64,000 bases of DNA from an uncultured Acidimicrobiales bacterium (GCA_938002965.1 CALKZY010000008.1:180470-244469); one strand, 5' to 3'. Shown: positions 26,062-35,386, counted from the stretch's first letter. The notes: a model not told the origin generated them from the letters alone. Numbers and translations: made by a program.

Positions 26062-26330
26062 GACTGCGCTGGAGCCGACGACGAAGTCTCGCTGATCAAA
26101 TTCGTCCCTACATCCCGTGCGAGTCGAACGAACCGATGGTTGACGCTGACCCGATTCGAATGTTCCTCTACCGCTGGATGATCGAGACTGGCGATCCGAT
26201 CGAGGTCGTGGCGAAGGGGTTCGATCTCAGCCCAGCCTTGGTTAACGAGCTAATTTCAGGAGACTTAAGAGGCCTGTCATCCAGCCACGCATCAGAAATT
26301 AGCCGCCGGCTTGGTCTGCCCGTTGCCTAG
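26058..26330 (+). CDS. Small helix-turn-helix protein after the VirB4 gene
   Basis: 90 residues from the ATG at 26058, inside the ATGA overlap with the VirB4 gene. The N-terminus is basic (MRLRWSRRRSLADQ) and the C-terminal half looks like a Cro/C1-type helix-turn-helix (EVVAKGFDLSPALVNELISG ... SSSHASEISRRLGLPVA). It may control transfer genes. Its 3' end overlaps the convergent hsdS end by 32 bp, as if the restriction operon was inserted right at this gene's end. Confidence 0.65.
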   Translation: MRLRWSRRRSLADQIRPYIPCESNEPMVDADPIRMFLYRWMIETGDPIEVVAKGFDLSPALVNELISGDLRGLSSSHASEISRRLGLPVA

Positions 26331-28050
26331 AAAGTGCTGTTGAGGCGAGGTTCAGTTCCGTGAGGCTGTCGCCGAGCTTATTGACAACAGTGTCTCGCCT
26401 TTCAAGGGCGACTTTCAGGTCGTCACATTGCTTCATGAGCTCGCGCACCCTTGCGACTATCCTTCTTTGTTCGGCATAGGGGGCAAGTGGGAATGGGAAG
26501 GTAGAGAGCTTCGACGCGCTGATGTTTGCCTGCCCAATTCCGTCGGACTTGACACTCCAACACCAATCCCGAGCGTGCTGGCTGTTCAAAACGATGTTCA
26601 GGTACTCGGGATCGAGCCCAAGTGAATGTTGTACATGAATTAGGTAGCCAGCGAAGATCGCTGGCTTGGTACCTCTGTAGATTGACGTCTTGCCCACGAG
26701 TTCTCGACTATTGGTGCGATTGAACAGAACGGCGGGCGGGTTCAGCTCGTACTTGGCGATCTCCTCGGGATCGTCCGTGTATTTGAGGGACGACCAGTCG
26801 ATCTCACCACCATCTAGGTTTCCCATGCGTAGCACCGGAACTGATCCGGCCAAGGCTGATTTCGACGATGTGCCGTACCGCATACCTAGTGTGACCGTTT
26901 CCAATGGTGTCCAGGTCCAACTAGGTGGGAGTGAAGCAAGCTTCGGCATCACACTTTTCGTTTGGCCTTTCTGGCGGGTCTTCCGGCTGTTCGTCGTCCT
27001 ACTCTTTTCTTCCGCGATTCGCTTTAGCAGCCGTTGAGCAGGTTCGTCCTCAGGGCTCTGAGGCGTAAGCAGACCTCGGATCGCAAGGCTACGTAGCGTC
27101 ATCCGAAGCTCATCGGTACTCGCTGGCGTGCTTGTCAAGGTGGACCAATTGGCTTTCGCTTGAGCCCAAGCGAGGTTTAATTCGTCACCGGTTTCGGATG
27201 ATCTGATTCTTGCTAAGCAAGATCTGCGAAAACGCCGTTGTGTGTCAGCCCGTGCGTGCTGTGCGAAATCAAGCTCCTCGCAAAGGTGTAGTAGCTCGTG
27301 GACCCTTGCCACGATTCGTGCCTGCTCGGCTAAGGGGGGAAGCGGTAGAACGAAATCGCGCAGACGTGACATGCTGAGCCCTTCGCGCGATATCCCCACC
27401 TGTGCACCCATGATCGCGCGATAGCCGTGGGGGGAAACGAGGAACAGATGTATCCACTCGCGCATCTCGGCCAGTACAGGCCGAACTATGGCGACATGCT
27501 GACTAACGTTTGCTTCATCAAAATCCTCGGGGACAAGTGCCGCCCTTGCGATGCTCGCCCCAGTGATATTGAGCAGGACGTCGTGTGGCTCAACGGCCGT
27601 TGCTGCCATCAATTCGTGAACTTCTGGTGGAATTCGAGCGACGCTGTCAAGGCGCAAGCCGTCGTTGTAGACATTCTGAGAACGAAGGAACTTGACGCCT
27701 TCCTCTACATAGACCTTTTTCCCTCCCTTCGGGGTGCTGCCAGAACCGAGTTTCTGGTGAACCGCGCCGAACCGACACCAAGTCCAAGACTGCGGCGCGG
27801 CGAACAGTGCATCTTCCTCTTTAAGATCCTCTCGGTACTTCGGTAGACGAACATTTGAACGACTGCCAAGTCTGTTGCGGGCGGCGACGATCTCCTCCTC
27901 TAATTCTCGTCCAGTGCCATCAGCCTCTTGTTGTGTGACTAGCTTGCCCTGGATAGCCAGGTCACGTACCAGGTTGCGCAGCCGCTCGATTCCACCAGGC
28001 GCTTCAGCGATCAGACTGAAATTGTCTAGGAAGGCCTCCGCGCCCATCAC
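26299..28050 (-). CDS. hsdS: Type I restriction-modification specificity subunit HsdS
   Basis: 583 residues with two target-recognition domains. Each ends in the conserved Pro-rich hinge and helix: LPPLAEQARIVARVHELLHL near residue 240 and LAPYAEQRRIVARVRELMKQ near 527. The start RLRNLVRDLAIQGKLV is the N-terminal dimer helix, and a second copy (ELRMTLRSLAIRGLLTPQ) precedes the second domain. The protein sets the DNA target of the HsdM/HsdR complex. It overlaps hsdM by ATGA. Base composition seems less GC-rich than the flanking transfer genes. Confidence 0.95.
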   Translation of the reverse strand: MMGAEAFLDNFSLIAEAPGGIERLRNLVRDLAIQGKLVTQQEADGTGRELEEEIVAARNRLGSRSNVRLPKYREDLKEEDALFAAPQSWTWCRFGAVHQKLGSGSTPKGGKKVYVEEGVKFLRSQNVYNDGLRLDSVARIPPEVHELMAATAVEPHDVLLNITGASIARAALVPEDFDEANVSQHVAIVRPVLAEMREWIHLFLVSPHGYRAIMGAQVGISREGLSMSRLRDFVLPLPPLAEQARIVARVHELLHLCEELDFAQHARADTQRRFRRSCLARIRSSETGDELNLAWAQAKANWSTLTSTPASTDELRMTLRSLAIRGLLTPQSPEDEPAQRLLKRIAEEKSRTTNSRKTRQKGQTKSVMPKLASLPPSWTWTPLETVTLGMRYGTSSKSALAGSVPVLRMGNLDGGEIDWSSLKYTDDPEEIAKYELNPPAVLFNRTNSRELVGKTSIYRGTKPAIFAGYLIHVQHSLGLDPEYLNIVLNSQHARDWCWSVKSDGIGQANISASKLSTFPFPLAPYAEQRRIVARVRELMKQCDDLKVALERRDTVVNKLGDSLTELNLASTALSRQRADQAGG

Positions 28051-29513
28051 TCAGCTTCAAGCGATTTGGCGAGAATGGCCTTCAAGGCATCCTGTGCGTT
28101 TCGCACGTTCTCATTTTCGTGCAGATACGAAGCAAGGAGTAGGTCGGGATCCTCGTGCGTCTCAATGGATGTGTTCGGATTGCTAATGTCGAGGTTGTAG
28201 TCAGCTGCTGCGACCTCCTCGACAGATACGCACCAGGCGCGTTCATTTTCCCGTCGATTAGTCCACCACGCCTTCTCAGGCTCGAATTCTTCGATGCGCA
28301 TTGGCCTGGTTTTGGAATAGCTCTTGTACCCGGGTGGGTATGGGTGCTCGTAGTACCAAACGTCCGTTGTCGGCTGGCCCTTGCTGAAGAATAAGATATT
28401 GGTCTTGATCGGCGTGTAGGGGGCGAAGACTCCCTTCGGTAACCTGACGATTGTGTGGAGGTTGCATTCGCTAAGCAACTTCCGTTTGATGCGTTCCTTG
28501 ATCCCATCACCAAATAGGGTTCCATCTGGAAGGACTATTGCGGCGCGCCCCCCGTCTGCAAGTAGCTCCATTACCAGGACAAGGAATAGGTCAGCCGTTT
28601 CCCTCGTGCGAAACTCAGATGGGAAGTTGCTCTCTATGCCGTCTTCTTCGGTCCCCCCGAATGGCGGATTGGTGAGGACAACCTCGACCTGATCGGCCTT
28701 GCCGTAGTCTCGCAACGGTCGTGCGAGAGTATTGTCGTGTCGAATATTGGTCGGCACCTCGATCCCATGAATCATCATGTTGGTGACACACAATAAGTGT
28801 GGGAGCGATTTCTTCTCTACGCCGTGGATGCTGGCCTTCGCGATTTCAAGTTCATCGGGTGTTTTGGCCTGTGCTGCAAGGTGCTCGTAGGCGTGGGTGA
28901 GAAATCCACCCGTCCCACAGGCCGGGTCGAGCACCGTTTCGCCGAGCTGCGGGTTGATCATCTCAACGGCGAACTGAGTAGCTGCTCGTGGGGTGTAGAA
29001 CTCGCCGGCGTTGCCGGCTCCCTGAAGGTCCTTGAGGATTTGTTCGTAGATGTCCCCGAATAGATGTCGGGTCTTCGACTGGTTGAAGTCGATGTCGCTA
29101 TTGAGCTTGTTAATGACCTGGCGGAGGAGGGTCCCATTCTTCATGTAGTTGAAGGCGTCTTCAAAGACGCCTCGGAGAAGGGCGCCCCGATCTCGTGTCT
29201 TGCCAGAGAGGGTGTCGAGGTCAAGGTTCTTGAAGGTCGGGAACAGGCGGTTCTCAACGAGATCGAGAAGAGCATCTCCTGTTGGAGCATCCTTCCCAAG
29301 CGCATCTTGGTCGGCCCACTCAGCCCACTGGAGACCGACTGGAATGGGAGAGACATAGCCCGGGTCCTCAATCTGCGCTTCTAGTTCAAGGTCGCTGTAG
29401 ATCTTGAAGAATAGAAGCCACCCCAGCTGGCCGATGCGCTGAGCGTCTCCATCGACGCCAGCATCCTTGCGCATGATGCCCTGCAAGGACTTGATAGTTG
29501 TTGAAAGCGCCAC
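28047..29513 (-). CDS. hsdM: Type I restriction-modification N6-adenine methyltransferase HsdM
   Basis: 488 residues. An N-terminal helical HsdM domain (MALSTTIKSLQGIMRKDAGV ... GQLGWLLFFKIYSDLE) precedes the methyltransferase with the AdoMet motif VLDPACGTGGFL at about 193-204 and catalytic NPPFGGTEE at about 279. EFYTPRAATQFAVEMINP is also diagnostic. With HsdS it methylates adenine in a bipartite target. It lies 17 bp after hsdR and overlaps hsdS. Confidence 0.97.
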   Translation of the reverse strand: MALSTTIKSLQGIMRKDAGVDGDAQRIGQLGWLLFFKIYSDLELEAQIEDPGYVSPIPVGLQWAEWADQDALGKDAPTGDALLDLVENRLFPTFKNLDLDTLSGKTRDRGALLRGVFEDAFNYMKNGTLLRQVINKLNSDIDFNQSKTRHLFGDIYEQILKDLQGAGNAGEFYTPRAATQFAVEMINPQLGETVLDPACGTGGFLTHAYEHLAAQAKTPDELEIAKASIHGVEKKSLPHLLCVTNMMIHGIEVPTNIRHDNTLARPLRDYGKADQVEVVLTNPPFGGTEEDGIESNFPSEFRTRETADLFLVLVMELLADGGRAAIVLPDGTLFGDGIKERIKRKLLSECNLHTIVRLPKGVFAPYTPIKTNILFFSKGQPTTDVWYYEHPYPPGYKSYSKTRPMRIEEFEPEKAWWTNRRENERAWCVSVEEVAAADYNLDISNPNTSIETHEDPDLLLASYLHENENVRNAQDALKAILAKSLEAE

Positions 29514-29530
29514 GTTCGGTGTTCCTCTGA

Positions 29531-31924
29531 TTAGCTTGCAGGTCGGTAGAGCTCGGTCTCGAGCTCTCGCACTGCTGCGTCGTACTGGGCTCGGCCACCG
29601 AAGCTCTTGACAAGCTCGGTCATGGTGCCGAGGTCAGCGATCGGGTCAACCTTTAGAACAGTGACGTCTTCGATCGCATCAATGCCTTGGTTGGCATACT
29701 TCTCAAGCAAAGCGTCAAGAACGGCACGCGCTGTTTCGCCGTACTCGGTGAATACATCGCGCTTTCGGACGTTGTCGGCGCGTTCTCGCCGAGTGAGTGG
29801 TGGCCGGTCGAATGCAACGTGGCAGATCAAGTCGAAGGCGTCCATTTCGCTGCTGACACTGTCTTCAAGCGCTTCGAGCAGCACACCGCGCTCGATCAAC
29901 TCGTCGACAATTACCTGCTTGCGTTCAGCCTCGGTCCAGCGCTTCACGAAGTCGTCGAGAGATTCAAACTCGTCGGTGACGTGGCGGCGGGTGTAGTCCT
30001 TCAACGATTCGGTAACGAGCTTGCCGTCCTTGTCGTAATACTGGACTCGTTCTGCGAGCACGCTGAACGGCACGCCGCTGACGACGTACTTGCGCCGACC
30101 CTCCTCATCTCCAAACGAGTCGTCGACAATCGGATCAGGGTCGACGATGATGTCGTCGATCTCGTCCGGGTCGAAGACCTCTTCGTCTTCAACCGAGTCT
30201 TCGTCATCGGGAGGCCCGTCTGGATCGAAGTCGTCATCTTGCAGAGGAGGGCCATCCCAGTCCGGATCGGCGAAGAGCTCGGTGGCCTTACGGAAGTCGA
30301 TGATCGTGAAGAAGTACTTCTCGTAGTCTGTGCGGAGTCGTGTACCCCGACCGATGATCTGCTTGAACTCGGTGAGCGATTGGATGCGCTGGTCCAGAAC
30401 GATGAGGTGGCAGGTCTGAGCGTCGACACCGGTTGTCATCAGCTTCGAAGTGGTCGCAATGACTGGATGGGACTTCTTCGGATCGATGAAGTTGTCGAGC
30501 TGCGCCTTGCCCTCCTTCTCGTCGCCGGTGATTCGCATCACGTACCGGTGATCCGCCGCCACCAGGTCTCGGTTCTCAGGGATGTTGACTAGCGCTTCGC
30601 GCATCCGTTCGGCGTGGTCGATGTCCTCGCAGAAGACGATCGTCTTGTGCATCGGGTTATCGGCGTGCATGTGGGCGGCTATGCGCTCGGCCACCATCTT
30701 GGTACGCCCAGGGAACGTGATGTCTCGATCGAAATCGAGCTGGTTGTAGACCTGGTCCGGTATGTCGTGGCCGTAGTCGTCCACTTGATCTTTTTCTGGT
30801 CGCCATCCGAGCACGTCCTTGTCGAGGTCGATGCGGATCACTTTGAATGGAGCGAGGAAGCCGTCTTCGATGCCCTGTCTCAGCGAGTAGGTGTAGACCG
30901 GTTCGCCGAAATAGTCGATATTTGAGACATACTTCGTCTCCTTCGGTGTCGCAGTCATGCCGAGCTGCACGGCTGAGTCGAAGTAGTCGAGGATCGCCCG
31001 CCATTCCGAGTCAGCTTTGGCGCTACCTCTATGACACTCGTCGATGACGATCAGATCGAAGAAGTCCCTGGGAAACTTGTCGTAGATGGCCTCGCGCTCG
31101 TCGTCACCAACGATGGCCTGGTACAGCGAAAGGTAGATCTCGTAGGACTGATCGACTCGGCCCGAGCCTCGGTCGACGAGTTTGCGGTTGAGCTTCGTCA
31201 TCGCATCGCCGAATGGCTTGAAGTCATTCACGATCGTCTGGTCGACCAGGATGTTGCGGTCCGCGAGGAAGAGGATTCGTTTGGCGCGTTTGCTCTTCCA
31301 AAGTCGCCAGATGATGTTGAACGCTGTGTAGGTCTTGCCGGTGCCTGTAGCCATCACAAGCAGCAAACGGTTATCGCCACGAGCGACAGCCTCGACGGTG
31401 CGGTTGATCGCCAGCTGTTGGTAGTAGCGCGGGGTTTTGCCGCCTATCTCACTGTGGTTCGGGGAGGTGACGAGCTGTTCGCTTCCGTCTTCGATTGCTC
31501 TCCACTTCTTGTAACGACGCCACATCTCGTCTCGAGTTGGAAACTCATCGAGTGTGAGGTTCATCTCGGTGGCTGGGTAGGTTCCCGTCTTGTCGTGCAT
31601 CACGAAGCCGTTTCCGTTGGAGGAGAACACGAACGGGACGTCTAGACGCTCGGCGTAGTCGAGACCCTGCTGCATGCCCGCTCGTTCGGAGTGCTTGTTG
31701 TCTTTCGCCTCGATTACAGCGATCGGAATATTGGGCTTGTAGAACAGCAGGTAGTCAGCGCGGCGAGGCTTTCCCCGGGCGACCATCTTTCCGCGAACGA
31801 TCATCTTGCCGTCGGTGAAGCTGAACTCTCGCCGCCACTGATCACTCGTCCATCCGGCTTTCTCAATCGCCGGGGTGATGAACCTGTCGCAGATATCCGA
31901 TTCGCTAAGTGCCTTCTTGTCCAA
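29531..31924 (-). CDS. hsdR: Type I restriction endonuclease subunit HsdR
   Basis: About 797 residues. The PD-(D/E)XK nuclease is N-terminal (RADYLLFYKPNIPIAVIEAK, with E-x-K), followed by the SF2 translocase: Walker A MATGTGKTYTAF, DECHRGS, TATPKET and motif VI QIIGRGTRLR. A highly acidic loop follows (DDDFDPDGPPDDEDSVEDEE). I prefer TTG at 31924 after GAGGAAC because the family usually begins K-x-LSE-x-DIC-x-x-FITPA; a GTG at 32029 would add 35 residues and overlap the upstream gene. The operon order is R-M-S. Confidence 0.93.
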   Translation of the reverse strand: MDKKALSESDICDRFITPAIEKAGWTSDQWRREFSFTDGKMIVRGKMVARGKPRRADYLLFYKPNIPIAVIEAKDNKHSERAGMQQGLDYAERLDVPFVFSSNGNGFVMHDKTGTYPATEMNLTLDEFPTRDEMWRRYKKWRAIEDGSEQLVTSPNHSEIGGKTPRYYQQLAINRTVEAVARGDNRLLLVMATGTGKTYTAFNIIWRLWKSKRAKRILFLADRNILVDQTIVNDFKPFGDAMTKLNRKLVDRGSGRVDQSYEIYLSLYQAIVGDDEREAIYDKFPRDFFDLIVIDECHRGSAKADSEWRAILDYFDSAVQLGMTATPKETKYVSNIDYFGEPVYTYSLRQGIEDGFLAPFKVIRIDLDKDVLGWRPEKDQVDDYGHDIPDQVYNQLDFDRDITFPGRTKMVAERIAAHMHADNPMHKTIVFCEDIDHAERMREALVNIPENRDLVAADHRYVMRITGDEKEGKAQLDNFIDPKKSHPVIATTSKLMTTGVDAQTCHLIVLDQRIQSLTEFKQIIGRGTRLRTDYEKYFFTIIDFRKATELFADPDWDGPPLQDDDFDPDGPPDDEDSVEDEEVFDPDEIDDIIVDPDPIVDDSFGDEEGRRKYVVSGVPFSVLAERVQYYDKDGKLVTESLKDYTRRHVTDEFESLDDFVKRWTEAERKQVIVDELIERGVLLEALEDSVSSEMDAFDLICHVAFDRPPLTRRERADNVRKRDVFTEYGETARAVLDALLEKYANQGIDAIEDVTVLKVDPIADLGTMTELVKSFGGRAQYDAAVRELETELYRPAS

Positions 31925-31997
31925 TACCTGTTCCTCGGGGAGCCCGTCTCTAGGGTACCCGAGCAGCAGAATCGCCTCTGGATGACCACCAAGATTC

Positions 31998-32366
31998 TCA
32001 GGCGCTGACGTGAGCCGTCCACCGGGCACCGTTCCAATAGCGCAGGCGATGGATGCGCGTCGGGTCAGCAGCCCAACACGCAGGTGCTAGACAGGTTGCT
32101 CGTCGATTGCTTTTGCTGGTGACTCCCTTGATGGCGATTCCGGCATTCTCAAGCTGCCGGCGATGGTGGACGACTATCCGGTGTGCGACTGCTTGATCGC
32201 GGCGGGCCCAACGTCGTTTGTGGGCCAGTCGGTGCCCAATTGCGACATCGTCGGCGCTAAAGCCATGACCATCGCGCCGGACCGCACCATCGCACGCCGA
32301 TGCCAGGTACTCGATCGCTTGACGGAGGCTCGCACGAGTGAGATTTCGTCTTGTCCTGATCGACAT
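31998..32366 (-). CDS. Small DUF2510-tailed protein upstream of hsdR
   Basis: About 122 residues from an ATG with GAAGGAG in front (the longer frame starts at 32438). The middle segment DGHGFSADDVAIGHRLAHK, RRWARRDQAVAHRIVVHHRRQL resembles the DG-x-GF ... FG-x-x-LA ... RW-x-x-x-QA ... L-x-x-YR-x-QL segment seen in helicase-associated and phage proteins. The end ADPTRIHRLRYWNGARWTAHV is a DUF2510 motif that usually follows a membrane or secretory context. Role unknown. It may belong to the restriction operon or be its regulator. Confidence 0.65.
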   Translation of the reverse strand: MSIRTRRNLTRASLRQAIEYLASACDGAVRRDGHGFSADDVAIGHRLAHKRRWARRDQAVAHRIVVHHRRQLENAGIAIKGVTSKSNRRATCLAPACWAADPTRIHRLRYWNGARWTAHVSA

Positions 32367-32453
32367 TTCGCTCCTTCGTTTGGATATTTCCATGATCTCC
32401 TCCGACTGTGACACAAACTCTCGAAACCCCTGTTTCATTGGGTTTTACGGGCC

Positions 32454-32515
32454 GTGGGAGACTGTCGAGTAGGTCGGTGGGAGACCTTTCTGAAATGGGA
32501 GATTGCTAGGGAGAC
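32454..32515. repeat. Four direct copies of a GGGAGAC-like motif in a divergent control region
   Basis: GTGGGAGAC occurs at 32454-32462 and 32477-32485, with variants ATGGGAGAT at 32495-32503 and TAGGGAGAC at 32507-32515. All lie in the same orientation between the DUF2510-like gene/hsd operon and the sigma-like/coupling-protein genes. The cluster sits just upstream of the plus-strand gene starting near 32561. It may be a regulator-binding array or iteron-like transfer-origin element. Confidence 0.5.
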
Positions 32516-32560
32516 GCGCCTGTAGGTTCTCGAGGAGGGCCGTTTCGGATCTTGGGCTGC

Positions 32561-33325
32561 ATGAGATCAACGACATGCAGCAGCGTTCATGAAATCCTCA
32601 CCCGTGAGTGGGCCGTAACCGTAAACACGAGGTCGTCGGGTGGTGTGGTTCAGCGGTGGGCGACTTTGGAACCTTCGATCGGCCGTTTCCGGACCCTCGA
32701 CGACATCGTGCGCGCTATTGCGGTGCCCATCGGGCAGTCCTACGACGAGTCGATTGAGATTGCCCAAGCCGTGATTCGATTGTCGGCAGCCGAACCGCTT
32801 GCCCAGCGGTTGATGCTGCAGGTGATGGCACCGATCCTGACGAAGGAGTGTTTCAAGTCGGCACAGATCTTGCGCTCGCTTGGCGTTCGAGTCGACGATG
32901 CCGAGATCGTCACGATGGTGCTGGGGGCAGCGACAGACGCTATTGCTGCGGTAGCAGGGTCGACGATCGGTTGGCCGTTGCGAGACCTCCGTCGCCGCAC
33001 GATCAAGCGAATCGTCCGACGCCGAGACCGACTGGTCCGCAACTCACGAGAACTCGCCGACGAGATCCCAGAGGCGCCCGCTGTCAGCACCGAGCAGTCA
33101 CCCGCCGAGCTACTGAAAGCAACCCTGGATCTGGCGATCACCAAGGGCATCGTTTCGTCAGATGATGCTGCGTTGGTGTGGAGTAGCAGCCACCACGGCG
33201 AGACGAGCTTCACCCTTGCGAACGGAGACCGCCGGGAAGCTGAACGGCTCCGGAGGCGACGCTCGCGTGCACAACGCCGCATGGCCGAACGCTCTGCGGA
33301 GTTGCTTGAGGCGATAGCCGTATGA
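32561..33325 (+). CDS. Hypothetical protein, sigma-factor-like helical, upstream of the coupling protein
   Basis: About 254 residues from the ATG at 32561 (a TTG lies 9 bp upstream). WATLEPSIGRFRTLDDIVRA, EPLAQRLMLQVMAPILTKEC and ITKGIVSSDDAALVWSSSHH resemble a protein often found beside TraG in actinobacterial elements whose helices recall a sigma-70 region 2 and 4 layout. The C-terminus is strongly basic (ADGDRREAERLRRRRSRAQR-like stretch), suiting nucleic acid binding. It overlaps the coupling-protein gene by ATGA. The sigma-like call is tentative. Confidence 0.6.
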   Translation: MRSTTCSSVHEILTREWAVTVNTRSSGGVVQRWATLEPSIGRFRTLDDIVRAIAVPIGQSYDESIEIAQAVIRLSAAEPLAQRLMLQVMAPILTKECFKSAQILRSLGVRVDDAEIVTMVLGAATDAIAAVAGSTIGWPLRDLRRRTIKRIVRRRDRLVRNSRELADEIPEAPAVSTEQSPAELLKATLDLAITKGIVSSDDAALVWSSSHHGETSFTLANGDRREAERLRRRRSRAQRRMAERSAELLEAIAV

Positions 33326-35385
33326 AGACGAGTGGCGAGGGTGCAGGCGGAGATGAGCTTGCGCTGTTCGCCATCTTCGGTGTTGGTGGCCTTTCGGTTG
33401 CCACATGGGCTGGAGCGCAAATGGCTTCGCTCGTGTCGTCGGGTAGCTGGCTGGCCGCTTCGCCCGCTGCGGGACTTCGGGCGATGATTCGGCTGCCGTC
33501 GAACGCTGCAGAGCCGAGGCTTGCTTGGGGGTCGGAAGCTGCGTCCGCTCTCCCCGGCCCGGTGGTGTACTGGACATGCACTGTTCTGGTTTTCATGGTC
33601 ATGTTCGCAGTCGGGGGTGTCGCTGCGACGCGGCTGCTCGGCCGAAAGGTCGGAACAGATCGATCTGATCGGCTGGGCGTAAACCCAGAGGCGCGCCTGG
33701 CCCGAACCAAAGAACTCCGTCCTCTGATGCTTCGACACCCAGTACCTGGCCGGTTTGTCATGGGCAGAGTCGGTCGGCACTTGGTAGCGACAGAGGACCG
33801 GCATTCACAAGATGCAGGAACGCAGCGCCGTCGAGCCCGCACGCGAGTTGGTGACCGTTCCGCCGTCGTCGTCGTTGGTCCATCTCGATGTGGCAAGACA
33901 GCGAACGTCACGGCAGGCGTTTTGGATTGGGATGGCCCAGCAATCCTGTCTTCGGTCAAGGACGACCTCTACAACTCGACAGTCGCCCGCCGCCGCCAAC
34001 TTGGCGACGTGTTCGTGTTCGACCCCTTTGGTGAGCTGCCTACCGATCTCGGCCCTGGAGTCCAGCGAGTCGGGTGGTCGCCGCTCCATGCCAGCCGATC
34101 GATTTCCGGGGCACAACAAGCGGCCAGCACTCTGTTGGACGCCGGACCGACCGAAGGCGTGACGAACGCCTCGTATTGGTCTACGAAAGGTCAACAACTT
34201 CTGTGGCCGATGCTCTTCGCCGCAGCGACAGTAGGCCTGTCGATGGGAGACATCGTTCGATGGCTCGCAATGCAAGACGGCAGCAACGGCCAGCGCTCCC
34301 AAGTCGCCGAACTCCTATCGGCAGCAGTGCAATCCACGACTGGACCTCGGGCGATGGAAGCAAAGCTGGCACTGACTGCCTTCCAAGGCTTCTGGCTGCT
34401 CGACGGCCGCACCCGCTCCGACATCTTCTCGACTGCCCAGACTGTCATCACCGCATGGGAAGACCCCTACATCGCAGCAGTCTCGGCACCCTCGGTCACG
34501 GTCAATGGTGAGCTGGTCGAACTACCGACGATGGACCTTCGCAAGCTTCTTGTTGGCAACAACACGTTGTATGTCGTGCAGCCCTTGAAGTCGGTTGAAC
34601 GATTTGCTGTCGTGTTCGGAGGCCTCCTTGGCGACCTGCTACGAGACCAGGCATACGAAATAGCGAGGCAAGCAGGCGAACCAATCCCGGCCACTCTCGC
34701 CGTGATCGACGAGGCCGGTAACACCCCGCTTCGATGGCTTCCCGACGTGACATCAACATGTTCAGGAGTTGGCATTCAACTCGTCACCGTCTGGCAATCG
34801 CTCGCTCAAATGCGATCGATCTACCAAGCTCAAACTGGGTCGCTTCTCACGAACCATGGCTCGAAGATCTTCTTTTCCGGGCTGTCTGATCGCGAAACTC
34901 TCGAGTACGCCAGCTACCTCGGCGGCGACGAGGAAGTCGCCCAAACCTCGACGACAACCAACATCGGGTCGGGGAACGACCGCCGTTCGGTGGCGTCCTC
35001 AACTACAGCGATGCGCCTCCTACCGGGGGACTTGCTACGCCAGGTCCCGCCGGGCTCAGCTCTGTTGCTGCATGGCACTCTGCCACCGGCTCATCTGGTC
35101 GGGCGGCGCCCGTGGGAAGACAAGAGACTCATTGCTCTCGGGAGTGGAGCGGGGCCGGCGGTCGGTAATGCAGAGCGTTCCGCCCGTTTGCTTGCAGCGC
35201 TGTCAGCCGAACCCACGGCTCCTCCAATTGTCGTGAGCAAACAACTCGAAACCGTAGAGCCGTTTGGAGAGATGACCGCGGTCGATGTGATCGAGCCGGA
35301 CGACGATTCAGACTCTGACTACGTCGTCGGCATGCTCAGGCGCATTCGGCCGCGACAAGACGAATTCGGAATTGAGCGGAACTGA
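33322..35385 (+). CDS. VirD4/TraG-type coupling protein (T4CP)
   Basis: 687 residues. Two N-terminal helices (ELALFAIFGVGGLSVATW and VVYWTCTVLVFMVMFAVGGV) precede the motor domain with Walker A GPSRCGKTANV at about 186-196, and LAVIDEAGNTPLRWLPDVTS for Walker B and the TraM/TraD-recognition-like region (GVGIQLVTVWQSLAQMRSIY). It brings relaxosome DNA to the T4SS. It ends 1 bp from the convergent relaxase stop. Confidence 0.95.
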   Translation: MKTSGEGAGGDELALFAIFGVGGLSVATWAGAQMASLVSSGSWLAASPAAGLRAMIRLPSNAAEPRLAWGSEAASALPGPVVYWTCTVLVFMVMFAVGGVAATRLLGRKVGTDRSDRLGVNPEARLARTKELRPLMLRHPVPGRFVMGRVGRHLVATEDRHSQDAGTQRRRARTRVGDRSAVVVVGPSRCGKTANVTAGVLDWDGPAILSSVKDDLYNSTVARRRQLGDVFVFDPFGELPTDLGPGVQRVGWSPLHASRSISGAQQAASTLLDAGPTEGVTNASYWSTKGQQLLWPMLFAAATVGLSMGDIVRWLAMQDGSNGQRSQVAELLSAAVQSTTGPRAMEAKLALTAFQGFWLLDGRTRSDIFSTAQTVITAWEDPYIAAVSAPSVTVNGELVELPTMDLRKLLVGNNTLYVVQPLKSVERFAVVFGGLLGDLLRDQAYEIARQAGEPIPATLAVIDEAGNTPLRWLPDVTSTCSGVGIQLVTVWQSLAQMRSIYQAQTGSLLTNHGSKIFFSGLSDRETLEYASYLGGDEEVAQTSTTTNIGSGNDRRSVASSTTAMRLLPGDLLRQVPPGSALLLHGTLPPAHLVGRRPWEDKRLIALGSGAGPAVGNAERSARLLAALSAEPTAPPIVVSKQLETVEPFGEMTAVDVIEPDDDSDSDYVVGMLRRIRPRQDEFGIERN

Positions 35386-35386
35386 G

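Noticed and set aside
30090..30326. Ser-rich 78-codon frame inside hsdR
   Set aside because: It is the reverse reading of the acidic loop of HsdR and has no independent support.
32454..32515. CRISPR array
   Set aside because: The repeats are only 9 bp with irregular spacing and there are no cas genes; no CRISPR-like array was seen anywhere in the window.
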